A stretch of DNA of 64,000 bases from Sporolactobacillus kofuensis (GCF_024125425.1 NZ_JAMXWN010000008.1:89694-153693); one strand, 5' to 3'; counted from the stretch's first letter, positions 54,200 to 62,251 are shown. Notes: a model not told the origin generated them from the sequence alone. Program-made: numbers and translations.

Positions 54200-55064
54200 T
54201 CACAGTCCTTTTTTACCCGCGCTATACCCCTTTTTTACATAGGTTTTGTCCCTTGGATCATCCGCATATTGGGAAAAATCTCCTCTTTTCGCAGCTGCTA
54301 AAAATTGAACTAGGTCTCCCGCTCTCAATAACTCATTCTCACTAAACAAGACTGTGCCAACATATCCATAATGATAGTTTCCAATATCTTGAGCTTGATA
54401 TATTTCTTTCGATGGAACATAAACAGTATAATTAGTATTATAATTCGCGCCATCTTTCTTTTTGAGCTGATACTTCAAATCCCACGCGCCACCTTCTCTT
54501 TCTTTGCCAGCAAAATAACCCGCTGCTACAAAATAGGGATTAATACCAGGATTGAACTTTGCTGCTGATTTCTCCGCATCGTATAGATTCTTAAGTTCTT
54601 TTTTATGTGCACGTGAGTTTCCCAATAAATCATAGGTTTTCGGCCCAGCTACCGCCAACACATGAATGCCTTGAGTAACTAGTAACTTTAACAGTTGGAT
54701 CATCAAATACAGTACCATTAACTATTTCTTCAGCTGACTTAGTCTCAATTTGAAAATTAGCTCCAATGTATAAAAATCCTTTTTTAATGCCATCATTTAC
54801 ATTCGATAGATGTTCATTTAATTGAGTCAATAAATTATCTGGAACTTTCAAATCCTTTTCGAAAGATAAATTTATTGATATAGTGCCATCATCATTTTTA
54901 GTAATTGCATGATTTTCTACTGCTAAATCATATAATTGCTCTACAGTTTTTGGTGCTTGGTTAGTAACAATCTTCTCTTTGGCAAGTCCGACATTGAAAG
55001 ATAGTACATTTAATATTAGTAAAAAAGCCACAAAACTCATGAATACTTTGCTAATTCTTTTCAA
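54200..55064 (-). pseudogene. Secreted Ntox44-type polymorphic toxin, frameshifted
   Basis: Two overlapping frames make one protein of about 288 residues. The first (from TTG 55064) has a signal peptide (KRISKVFMSFVAFLLILNVL, cleavage near GLAKEK) and a linker domain, and ends after SCVGGSWAENL at about 54630. The second frame continues with YDLLGNSRAHKKELKNLYDAEKS and the toxin part WDLKYQLKK, IYQAQDIGNYHYGYVGTVLF and QYADDPRDKTYVKKGYSAG. The IGNYHYGYVG and YADDPRD elements are those I associate with the type 44 toxin domain, a predicted nuclease-like effector. One missing or extra base near 54635-54650 explains the split. Confidence 0.65.
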
Positions 55065-55118
55065 ACTAATAACCCCCAACATTTTCCATAATTTTATAGT
55101 ATATTACTAGATATATAC

Positions 55119-55601
55119 TCAGTCTTTATCATGTCTATAGTCATAAATTTGATTGTGTTTTCGGACATCAAATTTATGACTTCCAATCAACACCTTATCT
55201 TTTGCAGTCCATTTAACTTGTGGCGTTTTCTTCATAGCGTAATAAATTGCCCGTTCCTTCTTTTGTGAATTATCTCTCAAAATTCCTAAAACGGTATCGT
55301 CTGCCAATCCATTTGATTCATAATATAGAGTAACTGTATAGGCTTTTGTTGGTGATGGATACTGAGTATGAAAATCAGTGCGAGGCAAGAAATTCAAGTT
55401 GTATTGCCAATTGTAGGTAAAAACAATCAGTAGAATAAAAGATATTCCTGTTGTAATTAGGAAAGGTAAGCTATTTTTTTTATATGGCTTTGACCCGATA
55501 CGTTTTATGAACCTAGTGATCATCATAAATATATTCACAATAAATAGAACCAATAACGCAAAAGCAAATATTAAGCATAAGTTATACTTTATTTCAGTCA
55601 T
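55119..55601 (-). CDS. DUF5412-like membrane protein
   Basis: The 160-residue protein has two spans (about 8-30 and 45-62) and an outer domain with YPSPTKAYTVTLYYESNGLADDTVLGIL, YYAMKKTPQVKWTAKDKVLIGSHKFDVRK and a final YDYRHDKD. This is the DUF5412 pattern. It is first in the cassette, with AGGAGG just before the ATG, and 54 bases ahead of the toxin gene. It could be an immunity or accessory protein for the toxin; that is inferred from position only. Confidence 0.65.
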   Translation of the reverse strand: MTEIKYNLCLIFAFALLVLFIVNIFMMITRFIKRIGSKPYKKNSLPFLITTGISFILLIVFTYNWQYNLNFLPRTDFHTQYPSPTKAYTVTLYYESNGLADDTVLGILRDNSQKKERAIYYAMKKTPQVKWTAKDKVLIGSHKFDVRKHNQIYDYRHDKD

Positions 55602-55719
55602 GTTTTCGCCTCCTTTTTTATTGACTAAAGATAATGCAAATCAACATCTTTTTCATTATGCTAGATTCTCTCCTTAAAGCGTTACCTAATCTTGGGTAAA
55701 TTGTAGTACATTATTAAAC

Positions 55720-55782
55720 GCATGAAACCGCAAATTGAATGCGTGACTCCGCAATTATGATGCGTGGAAACGCACGGCATTA
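55720..55782. repeat. Three 21-bp phased repeats, operator-like
   Basis: Units begin at 55720, 55741 and 55762. Their shared cores are GCATGAAACCGCA, GCGTGACTCCGCA and GCGTGGAAACGCA. With the preceding base, two read TGCG-N6-CGCA, a dyad. The 21-bp period is two helical turns. The third unit overlaps the -10 of the cassette promoter, so a repressor could bind cooperatively. Confidence 0.6.
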
Positions 55783-55807
55783 TAGTACAGTAACACCGTA
55801 TTAAAAA
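55779..55807 (-). promoter_or_regulatory. Promoter of the toxin cassette
   Basis: On the minus strand TTTTTA (55807-55802) and TATAAT (55784-55779) are 17 bases apart. The -10 is perfect and the -35 is weak. It reads toward the DUF5412 gene with a leader of about 170 nt. Confidence 0.55.
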
Positions 55808-55828
55808 CTAATCAGCCAATGAATCAGT

Positions 55829-56032
55829 CTAGAATAGTTCACCCTCATCATATTTAATTTTAGCAACTTTTCCCTTTGCTGTCTCTATAATGGTAAATCC
55901 ATGTTCAACTGCTTCAGTCACCTTCGCCTTGTTCTGCACGCCGTCCAGGACAACCACCAGCACCTTACCAGGCTCAATTTCTTGTGTCACTGATTTTCCG
56001 TCCATGTTAAGATCAATTTCTTTTGCTCGCAT
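55829..56032 (-). CDS. Phage DUF3954-like protein
   Basis: The 67-residue protein (MRAKEIDLNMDGKSVTQEIEPGKVLVVVLDGVQNK onwards, ending IKYDEGELF) resembles small DUF3954 proteins of Bacillus phages. Its role is unknown. GGGGTGAAAAGT precedes ATG 56032. It overlaps the next upstream gene. Confidence 0.55.
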   Translation of the reverse strand: MRAKEIDLNMDGKSVTQEIEPGKVLVVVLDGVQNKAKVTEAVEHGFTIIETAKGKVAKIKYDEGELF

Positions 56033-56204
56033 ACTTTTCACCCCTGTCCGGAATTCTGTAATGGTCCTTCATAAATTCAATTCGTTCCTCAACCCTATTT
56101 AGCAGATGTGTTTCCTTCAACACGTCATTTTCTGATGCGTTTGGTCTCCCAATGTAATACATCAGCGCATGCTTGATGATCTGCAGTTCTGTGTATTTGG
56201 TCAT
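56013..56204 (-). CDS. Phage protein of unknown function (63 aa)
   Basis: A mixed-charge soluble protein beginning MTKYTELQIIKHALMYYIGRP. It overlaps both neighbours by a few bases, as expected for compact phage early genes. No family is recognised. Confidence 0.55.
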   Translation of the reverse strand: MTKYTELQIIKHALMYYIGRPNASENDVLKETHLLNRVEERIEFMKDHYRIPDRGEKYASKRN

Positions 56205-56512
56205 TACTTCACTTCCTCAAGTGCGGTAAAATGCTGGTCAGCTAATGATTTATATCGTTTGTTAAATTTTTCTTTTTGTTCAAATGTCAATGCTGATTGC
56301 GATAGGAGGTCATAAAACAACTCTCCCGTTTTCGTGTTCATACGCATAAGGATTTTCGTTTCTTTTTCATAACCGTCAATCAATTCCATAACCAATTTGT
56401 CACGTTCTTTTCTTGCTTTATTAACCCTTTTTGTCACGAAATAGTCCGCAATGGTTAGAATCGCGGTAAGCGTCACTAACGCCAGTAGAAAGATTGATTG
56501 TCCTGTACTCAT
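56204..56512 (-). CDS. Phage membrane-anchored helical protein (102 aa)
   Basis: One N-terminal span (IFLLALVTLTAILTIADYFV) is followed by a long charged helix likely to form a coiled coil (RVNKARKERDKLVMELIDGYEK, LTFEQKEKFNKRYKSLADQ). Function unknown. It begins two bases after the stop of the 45-residue gene. Confidence 0.58.
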   Translation of the reverse strand: MSTGQSIFLLALVTLTAILTIADYFVTKRVNKARKERDKLVMELIDGYEKETKILMRMNTKTGELFYDLLSQSALTFEQKEKFNKRYKSLADQHFTALEEVK

Positions 56513-56513
56513 T

Positions 56514-56651
56514 TCATCGCCGCCTTATCAAATTCTTCTCATCATCTTGTTCGATCTCTTCATTTCTCACCAATGTAATTGCTCGAACCACAACGATCAT
56601 TTCAAAAACAATAATCGGTACACCGATCACAAGTGCGATTGCGTTAATCAT
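56514..56651 (-). CDS. 45-residue phage membrane peptide
   Basis: It begins MINAIALVIGVPIIVFEMI, one span, then a charged tail NEEIEQDDEKNLIRRR. Its stop codon is two bases before the next start, and its own start overlaps the 47-residue gene end, so it fits the overlapping chain of tiny genes. No family is recognised. Confidence 0.55.
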   Translation of the reverse strand: MINAIALVIGVPIIVFEMIVVVRAITLVRNEEIEQDDEKNLIRRR

Positions 56652-56787
56652 TATGGCTCACCTTTAGACGCTGCTTGTCCATCCGAGCAATCACTTCGTT
56701 CAACGTATTCAGTCCATTTTCAACACGATCCAACAAACGACTTGCGTTGTCATGGATTTGCTTAAATTCCTGATATTCTTCACTCAT
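56644..56787 (-). CDS. 47-residue phage helical peptide
   Basis: It starts MSEEYQEFKQIHDNASRLLD and is predicted to be wholly helical (NGLNTLNEVIARMDKQRLKV). The start overlaps the stop of the 36-residue gene (ATGA). Longer frames to 56856 read through that gene and are less likely. Confidence 0.5.
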   Translation of the reverse strand: MSEEYQEFKQIHDNASRLLDRVENGLNTLNEVIARMDKQRLKVSHND

Positions 56788-56894
56788 TTTCTCGCCCTCT
56801 TCCGTCGCACAAGCATGGTCCCGCCAATGCAACAAATGATGGCCAAAATGCCCCACAGAATCACAACCGTTCCAAACAGTACGCTTGTAATCAT
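56784..56894 (-). CDS. 36-residue phage membrane peptide
   Basis: It reads MITSVLFGTVVILWGILAII and then CCIGGTMLVRRKRARK: one span with a basic tail. It overlaps the next start by an ATGA. Together with the 45- and 102-residue products this makes three small membrane proteins in a row. Confidence 0.52.
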   Translation of the reverse strand: MITSVLFGTVVILWGILAIICCIGGTMLVRRKRARK

Positions 56895-56898
56895 TAGA

Positions 56899-57135
56899 TC
56901 ACTCCGTTCGTCCTGCTTTATTATCCAAATCATCAATGACCAGGAGCATCGGCTTCTTATAATCGCCGCGAATGATAAGATCAGTCACTTCATAACTTTC
57001 TGATTGTGTATGAAGCGGTACCGATGGAGCTTTGTCGAGATAATCAATTAAATCAGCGATCTGTTGCTTAGTCATAAAAATGTGTTGCGTCTTGCCGTCT
57101 TTGCATATAATCAGAACTTGCTTGAATGATGCCAT
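56899..57135 (-). CDS. Phage protein of unknown function (78 aa)
   Basis: The protein starts MASFKQVLIICKDGKTQHIFM and contains a second strand-rich half (YEVTDLIIRGDYKKPMLLVID). It looks like a small alpha/beta protein. No family is recognised. It follows the coiled-coil gene without a gap. Confidence 0.55.
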   Translation of the reverse strand: MASFKQVLIICKDGKTQHIFMTKQQIADLIDYLDKAPSVPLHTQSESYEVTDLIIRGDYKKPMLLVIDDLDNKAGRTE

Positions 57136-57137
57136 GT

Positions 57138-58022
57138 TCATAATGCACCTTCCTCAAGCTCTGGCTTCAGCTTCTCGACAACGAATGCCTCGAGCTTGAT
57201 TAATTGTGCCTTAGCCCGTCTCGCCTCATCGTATTGATCATCAGCAAACCGCTTATTTGATTCGCAGTCCTGTCGGAGATATTCAAGCTGCTGTTTCAAA
57301 TCGTTGTTCTCTGCAACCAATTTTCCAGTCTCGAATTCAGCTTCTTTCTTCTCTTTGCACAGCTGATGGATCTCACTTTCAAGATCATTCGTAACATGGG
57401 ATAATTCCTCTTTAAGATCCCTTTGAATCTGAGTGTTTTCATCTTCTGCTTTCATCCGCCGTCCATTCGCTTCATGGAGTTGAGCAGTCAGTTCATCAAT
57501 ATTGCCCAGCAGCTTGTCCTTCATGACCTTGTACTCGGCATCTGTTTTACTCGATGTGGGAACTGTACTTTGTTTGCCGGCGAGTTCCTGCTTAAGCTGT
57601 TTTATTTCGGCATTTGCGACTTTTAACTTATCGCTCATCTTCTTGCTTACTTTTGCATTTGGAGAAGGTTTATTACCCGGCTTAGGACCGCTCATTGGAA
57701 TATCCAGCAATTCCTCTGCATACTGCTTTTTCCAAGCCTTGAGTTCATTACGATCGATGCCCTTCTCTAGGCAGATTTTGGTGTCTGTTTTGAATGTTGT
57801 ACGCAAATTTTTATAATCCTCAACTGTCATTTCCAAGTGGACCACCTCCGAATGGTTCAATTGATTTCCCAAGTGCCGCATTTCCTGATGTGACGAACAA
57901 TCTTTGCAAATCGTTTCAGGACTGACACGGTTGCCCTTGTGGAAAATCTGATTTTTAGGGCAGCCCTTGCATCCGTCTAGCAGGCCACCAATGCGTGTGT
58001 ATATGGCTATTCTCGAATTCAT
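57138..58022 (-). CDS. Zinc-finger and coiled-coil phage protein
   Basis: The 294-residue protein has two CxxC pairs near its start (GCKGCPKN and ICKDC, about residues 17-44), a likely small zinc finger. A middle segment ends in PGNKPSPNAKVSKKM, and a long coiled coil follows (about 130-290: LKVANAEIKQLKQELAG, EIHQLCKEKKEAEFETGKL). It may help arrange the replication complex; no family is known. ATG 58022 has GAAGGTG upstream and lies ten bases past the helicase stop. Confidence 0.6.
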   Translation of the reverse strand: MNSRIAIYTRIGGLLDGCKGCPKNQIFHKGNRVSPETICKDCSSHQEMRHLGNQLNHSEVVHLEMTVEDYKNLRTTFKTDTKICLEKGIDRNELKAWKKQYAEELLDIPMSGPKPGNKPSPNAKVSKKMSDKLKVANAEIKQLKQELAGKQSTVPTSSKTDAEYKVMKDKLLGNIDELTAQLHEANGRRMKAEDENTQIQRDLKEELSHVTNDLESEIHQLCKEKKEAEFETGKLVAENNDLKQQLEYLRQDCESNKRFADDQYDEARRAKAQLIKLEAFVVEKLKPELEEGAL

Positions 58023-58032
58023 ATGCACACCT

Positions 58033-59334
58033 TCAAACCGTCGCCGCATGTTTCCGGTCAAGATTACAAAACTTTCCATACTCCTTGATAAATGCCATAT
58101 CCACGGTTCCAACTGGGCCGTTACGTGGTTTGGCCACAATGATTTCCACAATGTTCTGCTTCTCGGATTCCTTGTTGTAATAGTCATCGCGGTAGAGAAA
58201 CAGAATCATATCCGCATCCTGCTCTATTCGCTCGGAGTCTTGCAAATCACTCATCATTGGACGCTTGTCCTGCCGCTGCTCGACACCACGAGACAGCTGG
58301 CACACGAGCAGCACAGGCAGATTAAACTTTCTAGCCATCCGTTTTAAGCCTTTGGTAATCGCACCAATTTTCAAGTCATTCCTCTCAAATTTTCCCGGTA
58401 CATCGATAAAGCTGAGGTAATCGAGAATCACCAAATGCTTGTGATTCGGGTATTTTTTTAATGACTTGCGAACCTCAGAACGAACGCTCATTACCGTTGG
58501 GCTTGAGTTCTCATGAACAGAAATTTTTATGTCTTCATAATGGCCAATAGCGTTTGTTATTTTTTGAACATCCAGGTCGTTCATGAATCGCTTTGGATTC
58601 TTCCATTTCCCGCCGCTGACGGAGCCAAGTGCCGACAAGATACGCTGCAGGACCATTCGCTTTGGCATTTCCATGCTGAATAGGTCAACGACAACATCCT
58701 GTTCGCCTGCAGCTATTCCGATGTTTATAGCCAATGCTGATTTTCCGACAGAGGGCCGTGCCGCAACGATGATCAATTCTCCGTCCTGCAGTCCGCTCGT
58801 CATCTTGTCTAGCTCAGTGCTGCCAGTTGTGATGCCTGATAGTTCACCTTGCTCTTGACCGAGACTGTCCATCAACTCGATAAGAACCTCACGATCAGAA
58901 GGTTCTTCACTCGTTGCCGCAGTCTCGTCGATCATGGCATCAATTTCCTGAGATATTTCAGCCAGCTTGTCCTCGTCCGGGTTGTCTACGAATGACGTCA
59001 TCTTTTTATGTGCCCTTCGCAGCAGGTAGCAATGGTGAACAAGTGCTTGATAATCGTCAAAGTTGGCTGTCGTCGGTATGGAATTGGCTAGCTCTGCAAG
59101 ATAGCTTGTCCCGCCACACTGCTGGACGGTGTCCCCAAGCTCGGAAACGATTGTCACAACATCGATCGACCGCTCTTTATCTCGCAATCTTTCAACGGCT
59201 CCGAAAATGAGCCTATGAGCTTCTCTGCTGAATTCGTCTGCGGTTAGGATGCATTCATCCGCTAAACTAGATTCATAGAGAATGGAACCAAGGACGGCCT
59301 GCTCTGCTTCGATATTTTGCAAAGTATTATTCAT
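58033..59334 (-). CDS. Replicative DNA helicase, DnaB-like (phage)
   Basis: The 433-residue helicase unwinds DNA at the phage origin. It has the DnaB N-terminal domain (EAEQAVLGSILYESSLADECIL), Walker A VAARPSVGKSALAIN, Walker B HLVILDYLSFID, and the arginine-rich LSRGVEQRQDKRPMMSDLQDSERIEQDADMILFLYR in separate pieces. It overlaps the loader gene. Its phage origin is shown by its neighbours and by its divergence from chromosomal DnaB lengths of about 450. Confidence 0.92.
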   Translation of the reverse strand: MNNTLQNIEAEQAVLGSILYESSLADECILTADEFSREAHRLIFGAVERLRDKERSIDVVTIVSELGDTVQQCGGTSYLAELANSIPTTANFDDYQALVHHCYLLRRAHKKMTSFVDNPDEDKLAEISQEIDAMIDETAATSEEPSDREVLIELMDSLGQEQGELSGITTGSTELDKMTSGLQDGELIIVAARPSVGKSALAINIGIAAGEQDVVVDLFSMEMPKRMVLQRILSALGSVSGGKWKNPKRFMNDLDVQKITNAIGHYEDIKISVHENSSPTVMSVRSEVRKSLKKYPNHKHLVILDYLSFIDVPGKFERNDLKIGAITKGLKRMARKFNLPVLLVCQLSRGVEQRQDKRPMMSDLQDSERIEQDADMILFLYRDDYYNKESEKQNIVEIIVAKPRNGPVGTVDMAFIKEYGKFCNLDRKHAATV

Positions 59335-59665
59335 CGCCAATCACCCCAAGTCTTTCAAACAGCCCTCTTGCTTTCTTCCAGTCCGGCGGGTTCGCCTTTG
59401 CTTCAGCTTCCCATTTTTGCATTTGTTCCTCCTGTAGCTGGAATCCATCTTTAGGCTTGAGCTTCACAAGAATATCTGCCGGCATCGGAGGCTTTCGGGC
59501 ATGGGCAGGATTGGTAATATATTCATAAAATCGCTGAAACGTCAGCTCGTAATCTGCATCTTTTGCAACGTGAATCCAAATATCCATGTACATTTCGTCG
59601 CGTTCCACGAAGGAATACATTCGAGCTATTCGCTTGGTGAGTTCAATCACCTGGTCCGTCGTCAC
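59327..59665 (-). CDS. Phage helicase loader/inhibitor-like protein
   Basis: The 112-residue protein starts VTTDQVIELTKRIARMYSFVERDEMYMDIWIHVAKD, continues with YELTFQRFYEYITN and PPMPADILVKLKP, and ends in a helical tail. This is the G39P-type pattern of SPP1-like phages that bring DnaB to the origin. GTG 59665 has GGAGGAGG ten bases upstream. It overlaps the DnaD-like gene by 23 bases. Confidence 0.68.
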   Translation of the reverse strand: MTTDQVIELTKRIARMYSFVERDEMYMDIWIHVAKDADYELTFQRFYEYITNPAHARKPPMPADILVKLKPKDGFQLQEEQMQKWEAEAKANPPDWKKARGLFERLGVIGDE

Positions 59666-60578
59666 CGTTCTGATACCTCCTCCGAATCTCTTCTTCTGCC
59701 TGTCGCTCACGTTCGAGTTTCTTAGTTACAAAATCATTTGGGCTGCGACTGTTGGCTTGCTGTGCTTCTTCCTTTTTCCTTTTCCAGTCTTCAAGGTATT
59801 CCATACGCAAACGGCTGAATTGTTCCCGCAGCTTGCCTGTAGATAAAATGTTTTTATGCCAAAATGCATCATCCTGGCACCAATCAATCACTTTATCAAT
59901 CTCGTTGTAAGGCCTGTTGTCTCGTTCCATCATGAGTCGAATATCATTTGCCCACTTCTCTAAATTTGGTTGTCGATAATTTGGATCACGTTCTCGTATT
60001 CGTTTTAATAACTTTTTGGCTAATGCCATCTGCATGTCGTCAAACTTGTTTGCACGACGAGAATCTTTTATATCTTTTTCTTTATCTTTATCTAGTTCTT
60101 TATCTATATCTGTTGCGTGACTGTCACGTGACGTCACACTATCATCATGTTTTTCCTGTTGTGAAGGCGTTTCTTGAGGATTGGGTAATTGTTTTTGACG
60201 TTCCCGCTGCTTTTGCTTACGTATACGATTTTGCTCGCGTACTTTGTCCATACCTTCGATGTTCTGGTAAACTTCCCAGTTTTTAATGCGAATCGTTTCG
60301 TCCTCAGTGATCTCAATCATCCGATACCGTTTGAACGTCTCTAAGGCAAGGCGAACTGTGTTTAGTGGCCGATTAAATAATGTCGCAAGGTCTTCCGTTG
60401 ATAGTGGAACATTCTCCGTCAGCATGATATATCCGCCAGCATTTGCTTTCCCCGCGTGAGCAAGCAATTTCACCCAAATGATGAGGATAGTATCCGCATC
60501 CGGAAGTTTCTCAATCAGTCTTATCTTGTCATTCTCAAACATATCGGTATTCAATTTGACCCAAGTAATATCAGCCAT
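59643..60578 (-). CDS. Phage replisome organiser / DnaD-like protein
   Basis: The 311-residue protein starts MADITWVKLNTDMFENDKIRLIEKLPD, the phage_rep_org_N winged-helix domain that binds the origin. A lysine/glutamine-rich linker (about 115-185) and a C-terminal helical part with RPYNEIDKVIDWCQDDAFWHKNIL, as in DnaD/DnaB_2 domains, follow. AAAAGGTG precedes ATG 60578. Confidence 0.87.
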   Translation of the reverse strand: MADITWVKLNTDMFENDKIRLIEKLPDADTILIIWVKLLAHAGKANAGGYIMLTENVPLSTEDLATLFNRPLNTVRLALETFKRYRMIEITEDETIRIKNWEVYQNIEGMDKVREQNRIRKQKQRERQKQLPNPQETPSQQEKHDDSVTSRDSHATDIDKELDKDKEKDIKDSRRANKFDDMQMALAKKLLKRIRERDPNYRQPNLEKWANDIRLMMERDNRPYNEIDKVIDWCQDDAFWHKNILSTGKLREQFSRLRMEYLEDWKRKKEEAQQANSRSPNDFVTKKLERERQAEEEIRRRYQNGDDGPGD

Positions 60579-60744
60579 GGCTGAGCACACCTTTTTCAGA
60601 TATAGCATCATCAACTTCATTCAAGTGATCTTTAAATTGTCGCTGAAGTTCAATAATTTCCCTCTGATTAGCCAAATTCTGCGTGTTATTTAAAGCGATT
60701 TCCATCATATCCATGAAGTCAGCATTAAGCTTATCTGTATTCAT
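60571..60744 (-). CDS. 57-residue helical phage protein
   Basis: It begins MNTDKLNADFMDMMEIALNN and continues as an amphipathic helix (IIELQRQFKDHLNEVDDAIS). GGGAGG is seven bases before ATG 60744. The stop overlaps the replisome organiser start. Function unknown. Confidence 0.58.
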   Translation of the reverse strand: MNTDKLNADFMDMMEIALNNTQNLANQREIIELQRQFKDHLNEVDDAISEKGVLSHG

Positions 60745-60764
60745 CTAACTGCCTCCCGTAGATT

Positions 60765-60778
60765 CGCAAACGTTTGCG
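60765..60778. promoter_or_regulatory. 14-bp perfect palindrome CGCAAACGTTTGCG
   Basis: The palindrome lies just upstream of the 57-residue gene, and the part-match TTTGCAAACCG lies near 61156. It may be an operator or a feature of the phage origin. Two hairpins adjoin it: CCCTC/GAGGG (60791-60805) and CTTCCGCCAT/ATGGCGGAAG (60814-60845). Confidence 0.45.
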
Positions 60779-60822
60779 ATTAATAAGATTCCCTCGAATT
60801 TGAGGGGATTTATCTTCCGCCA

Positions 60823-61149
60823 TCATTGTGCTATAATGGCGGAAGTTGATTTTTGATAGATTTTGAACTTTGAGTCATCCGCCTTTGCAGAGGTGGACGG
60901 CTTTTTCGTTTCTTTTACAACGCGTTTCAAAGAAAGAAATTCCTTAGGTTCCTTAAGTGTTTTTGCAAAACTCTTGTTTTCCCATTCCATGTCGTGAGCC
61001 ATACCGCTTACATACGCGTTGAAGTACTTTGCTTGCTGATCCTTGATCCATTCAAGAAATCGTGGCCGCGGATCTTCATGATGCGAAATAAGTGTTTGCT
61101 CGAGCTCAAAGAAGCTCATAAGCAGTTGTGCAGCCTTTTTTGTTTTCAC
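60823..61149 (-). CDS. Phage protein of unknown function (108 aa)
   Basis: It starts MKTKKAAQLLMSFFELEQTLI, has a mixed helical middle (FLEWIKDQQAKYFNAYVSGM) and a Lys/Ser-rich tail. Its last codons lie in the inverted repeat at 60814-60845. No family is recognised. Confidence 0.5.
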   Translation of the reverse strand: MKTKKAAQLLMSFFELEQTLISHHEDPRPRFLEWIKDQQAKYFNAYVSGMAHDMEWENKSFAKTLKEPKEFLSLKRVVKETKKPSTSAKADDSKFKIYQKSTSAIIAQ

Positions 61150-61234
61150 GGATACATTTGCAAACCGTTAAGGTAAAACATCGATAAGATCAACACATGA
61201 TTGATAACCGTATTGATTGATAGATTCATTGCTT

Positions 61235-61507
61235 TCATCCCCTTTGTTTAGTCACTAAATGCAAGACCTGATAACTTCCACTCGCGGTCGTTAACTCAAT
61301 CTCATTGTTCAAATTCTCAAGATCTTCAATCACGTTTTGAAGCGTCATCTCTAGCCACTCTTCACGATCAGCATTTTTCATTTCAGGAAGCTCTTTCTTC
61401 CACTCTTCAAAATCCGACTTTTCAATCTTGAAGAAAGATGCAGTATCTGCAATGGCTTTTATCTTTGACTTAATAATCAAAAGCTTATCCTGTTCCAATT
61501 CGGTCAC
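61235..61507 (-). CDS. Phage protein of unknown function (90 aa)
   Basis: A mostly helical acidic protein beginning MTELEQDKLLIIKSKIKAIAD and ending LHLVTKQRG. Its start overlaps the stop of the next gene upstream by four bases (ATGA-type overlap). Confidence 0.55.
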   Translation of the reverse strand: MTELEQDKLLIIKSKIKAIADTASFFKIEKSDFEEWKKELPEMKNADREEWLEMTLQNVIEDLENLNNEIELTTASGSYQVLHLVTKQRG

Positions 61508-61973
61508 ACTTCCACTCCATAATGAATGGCAAAATCTTTGACCACAGCCAAGTACACTTCAATTAAGCGCTTGTCATCCGCAATCACATCAACTTTGCTG
61601 AGCTTGTCCCGTTGAGATTGGCTCGCTCCTTCATCAGCCATCCGCCGGCGTTTATTGATGAGACGGATATCTAGATTAAATCCCCCGCGACGATCGACTT
61701 CCTTGTAAATTTCTGTTCGCACATTCCTAAATGCATCGAATTCGTCCCGCTTTAAGGCAATTTTGCTGATGATCTTTTGCGTATCCTGCCGCCAGTTATC
61801 CGGTCTCTTAACCCCCCACTCAACGCATCATTCTGCGCCCGTATCTTCCCTACAAGCGCCTGCTCAAGCGCGTTGATTTCAAGTTGCAGTTTTTCACGCT
61901 CCACACTGTCAGTCATGCGGCTGAGTTGATGCTGCAGCTCGTTCAGCTTGCCCACCATTTGATTCTTGTCCAT
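61504..61973 (-). pseudogene. Phage helical protein split by a frameshift at a G run
   Basis: The first part (ATG 61973, beginning MDKNQMVGKLNELQHQLSRM) runs to QNDALSGG; the second (61504-61722, and its open frame upstream) reads VKRPDNWRQDTQKIISKIALK onward. They meet at a run of six G (minus strand, about 61815-61820); one more G would join them into about 157 residues. No ATG, GTG or TTG exists in the second frame before 61722, which supports a single original gene. Function unknown. Confidence 0.6.
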
Positions 61974-62251
61974 CAGCCTGCGGCCTCCTTTTTTGTTCGC
62001 TGCCATTTATGCCTGCGATCGTATCGCAAAATATCGCCAAAATACTTTTCCAGGAATTCTTTCATCCCTGAAGCAATGAATTTCCACATGTCCCCCATGC
62101 ATTCCGGATAATAGACAGGACCACCGTTTTCAATATCGAGAACAGAACGATACTCCGGACGCATTAAAATATTTTGTAGTAACCACTTGCGGCCATAACC
62201 AGTCGCCTGCTCAAGGTCTTTCATGGTCCACCAAATTTTATCTGGCATCAT
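61973..62251 (-). CDS. Phage DUF771-like DNA-binding protein
   Basis: The 92-residue protein starts MMPDKIWWTMKDLEQATGYGRKWL and has ENGGPVYYPECMGDMWKFIASGM and FLEKYFGDIL. This is the DUF771 pattern of phage early proteins with an excisionase-like helix-turn-helix start. Its stop overlaps the start of the next gene. GGGGGA precedes it. Confidence 0.7.
   Translation of the reverse strand: MMPDKIWWTMKDLEQATGYGRKWLLQNILMRPEYRSVLDIENGGPVYYPECMGDMWKFIASGMKEFLEKYFGDILRYDRRHKWQRTKKEAAG

Noticed and set aside
55720..55782. CRISPR array or replication iterons
   Set aside because: Only three short imperfect repeats with no unique spacers and no cas or rep gene; the overlap with a promoter favours operators.
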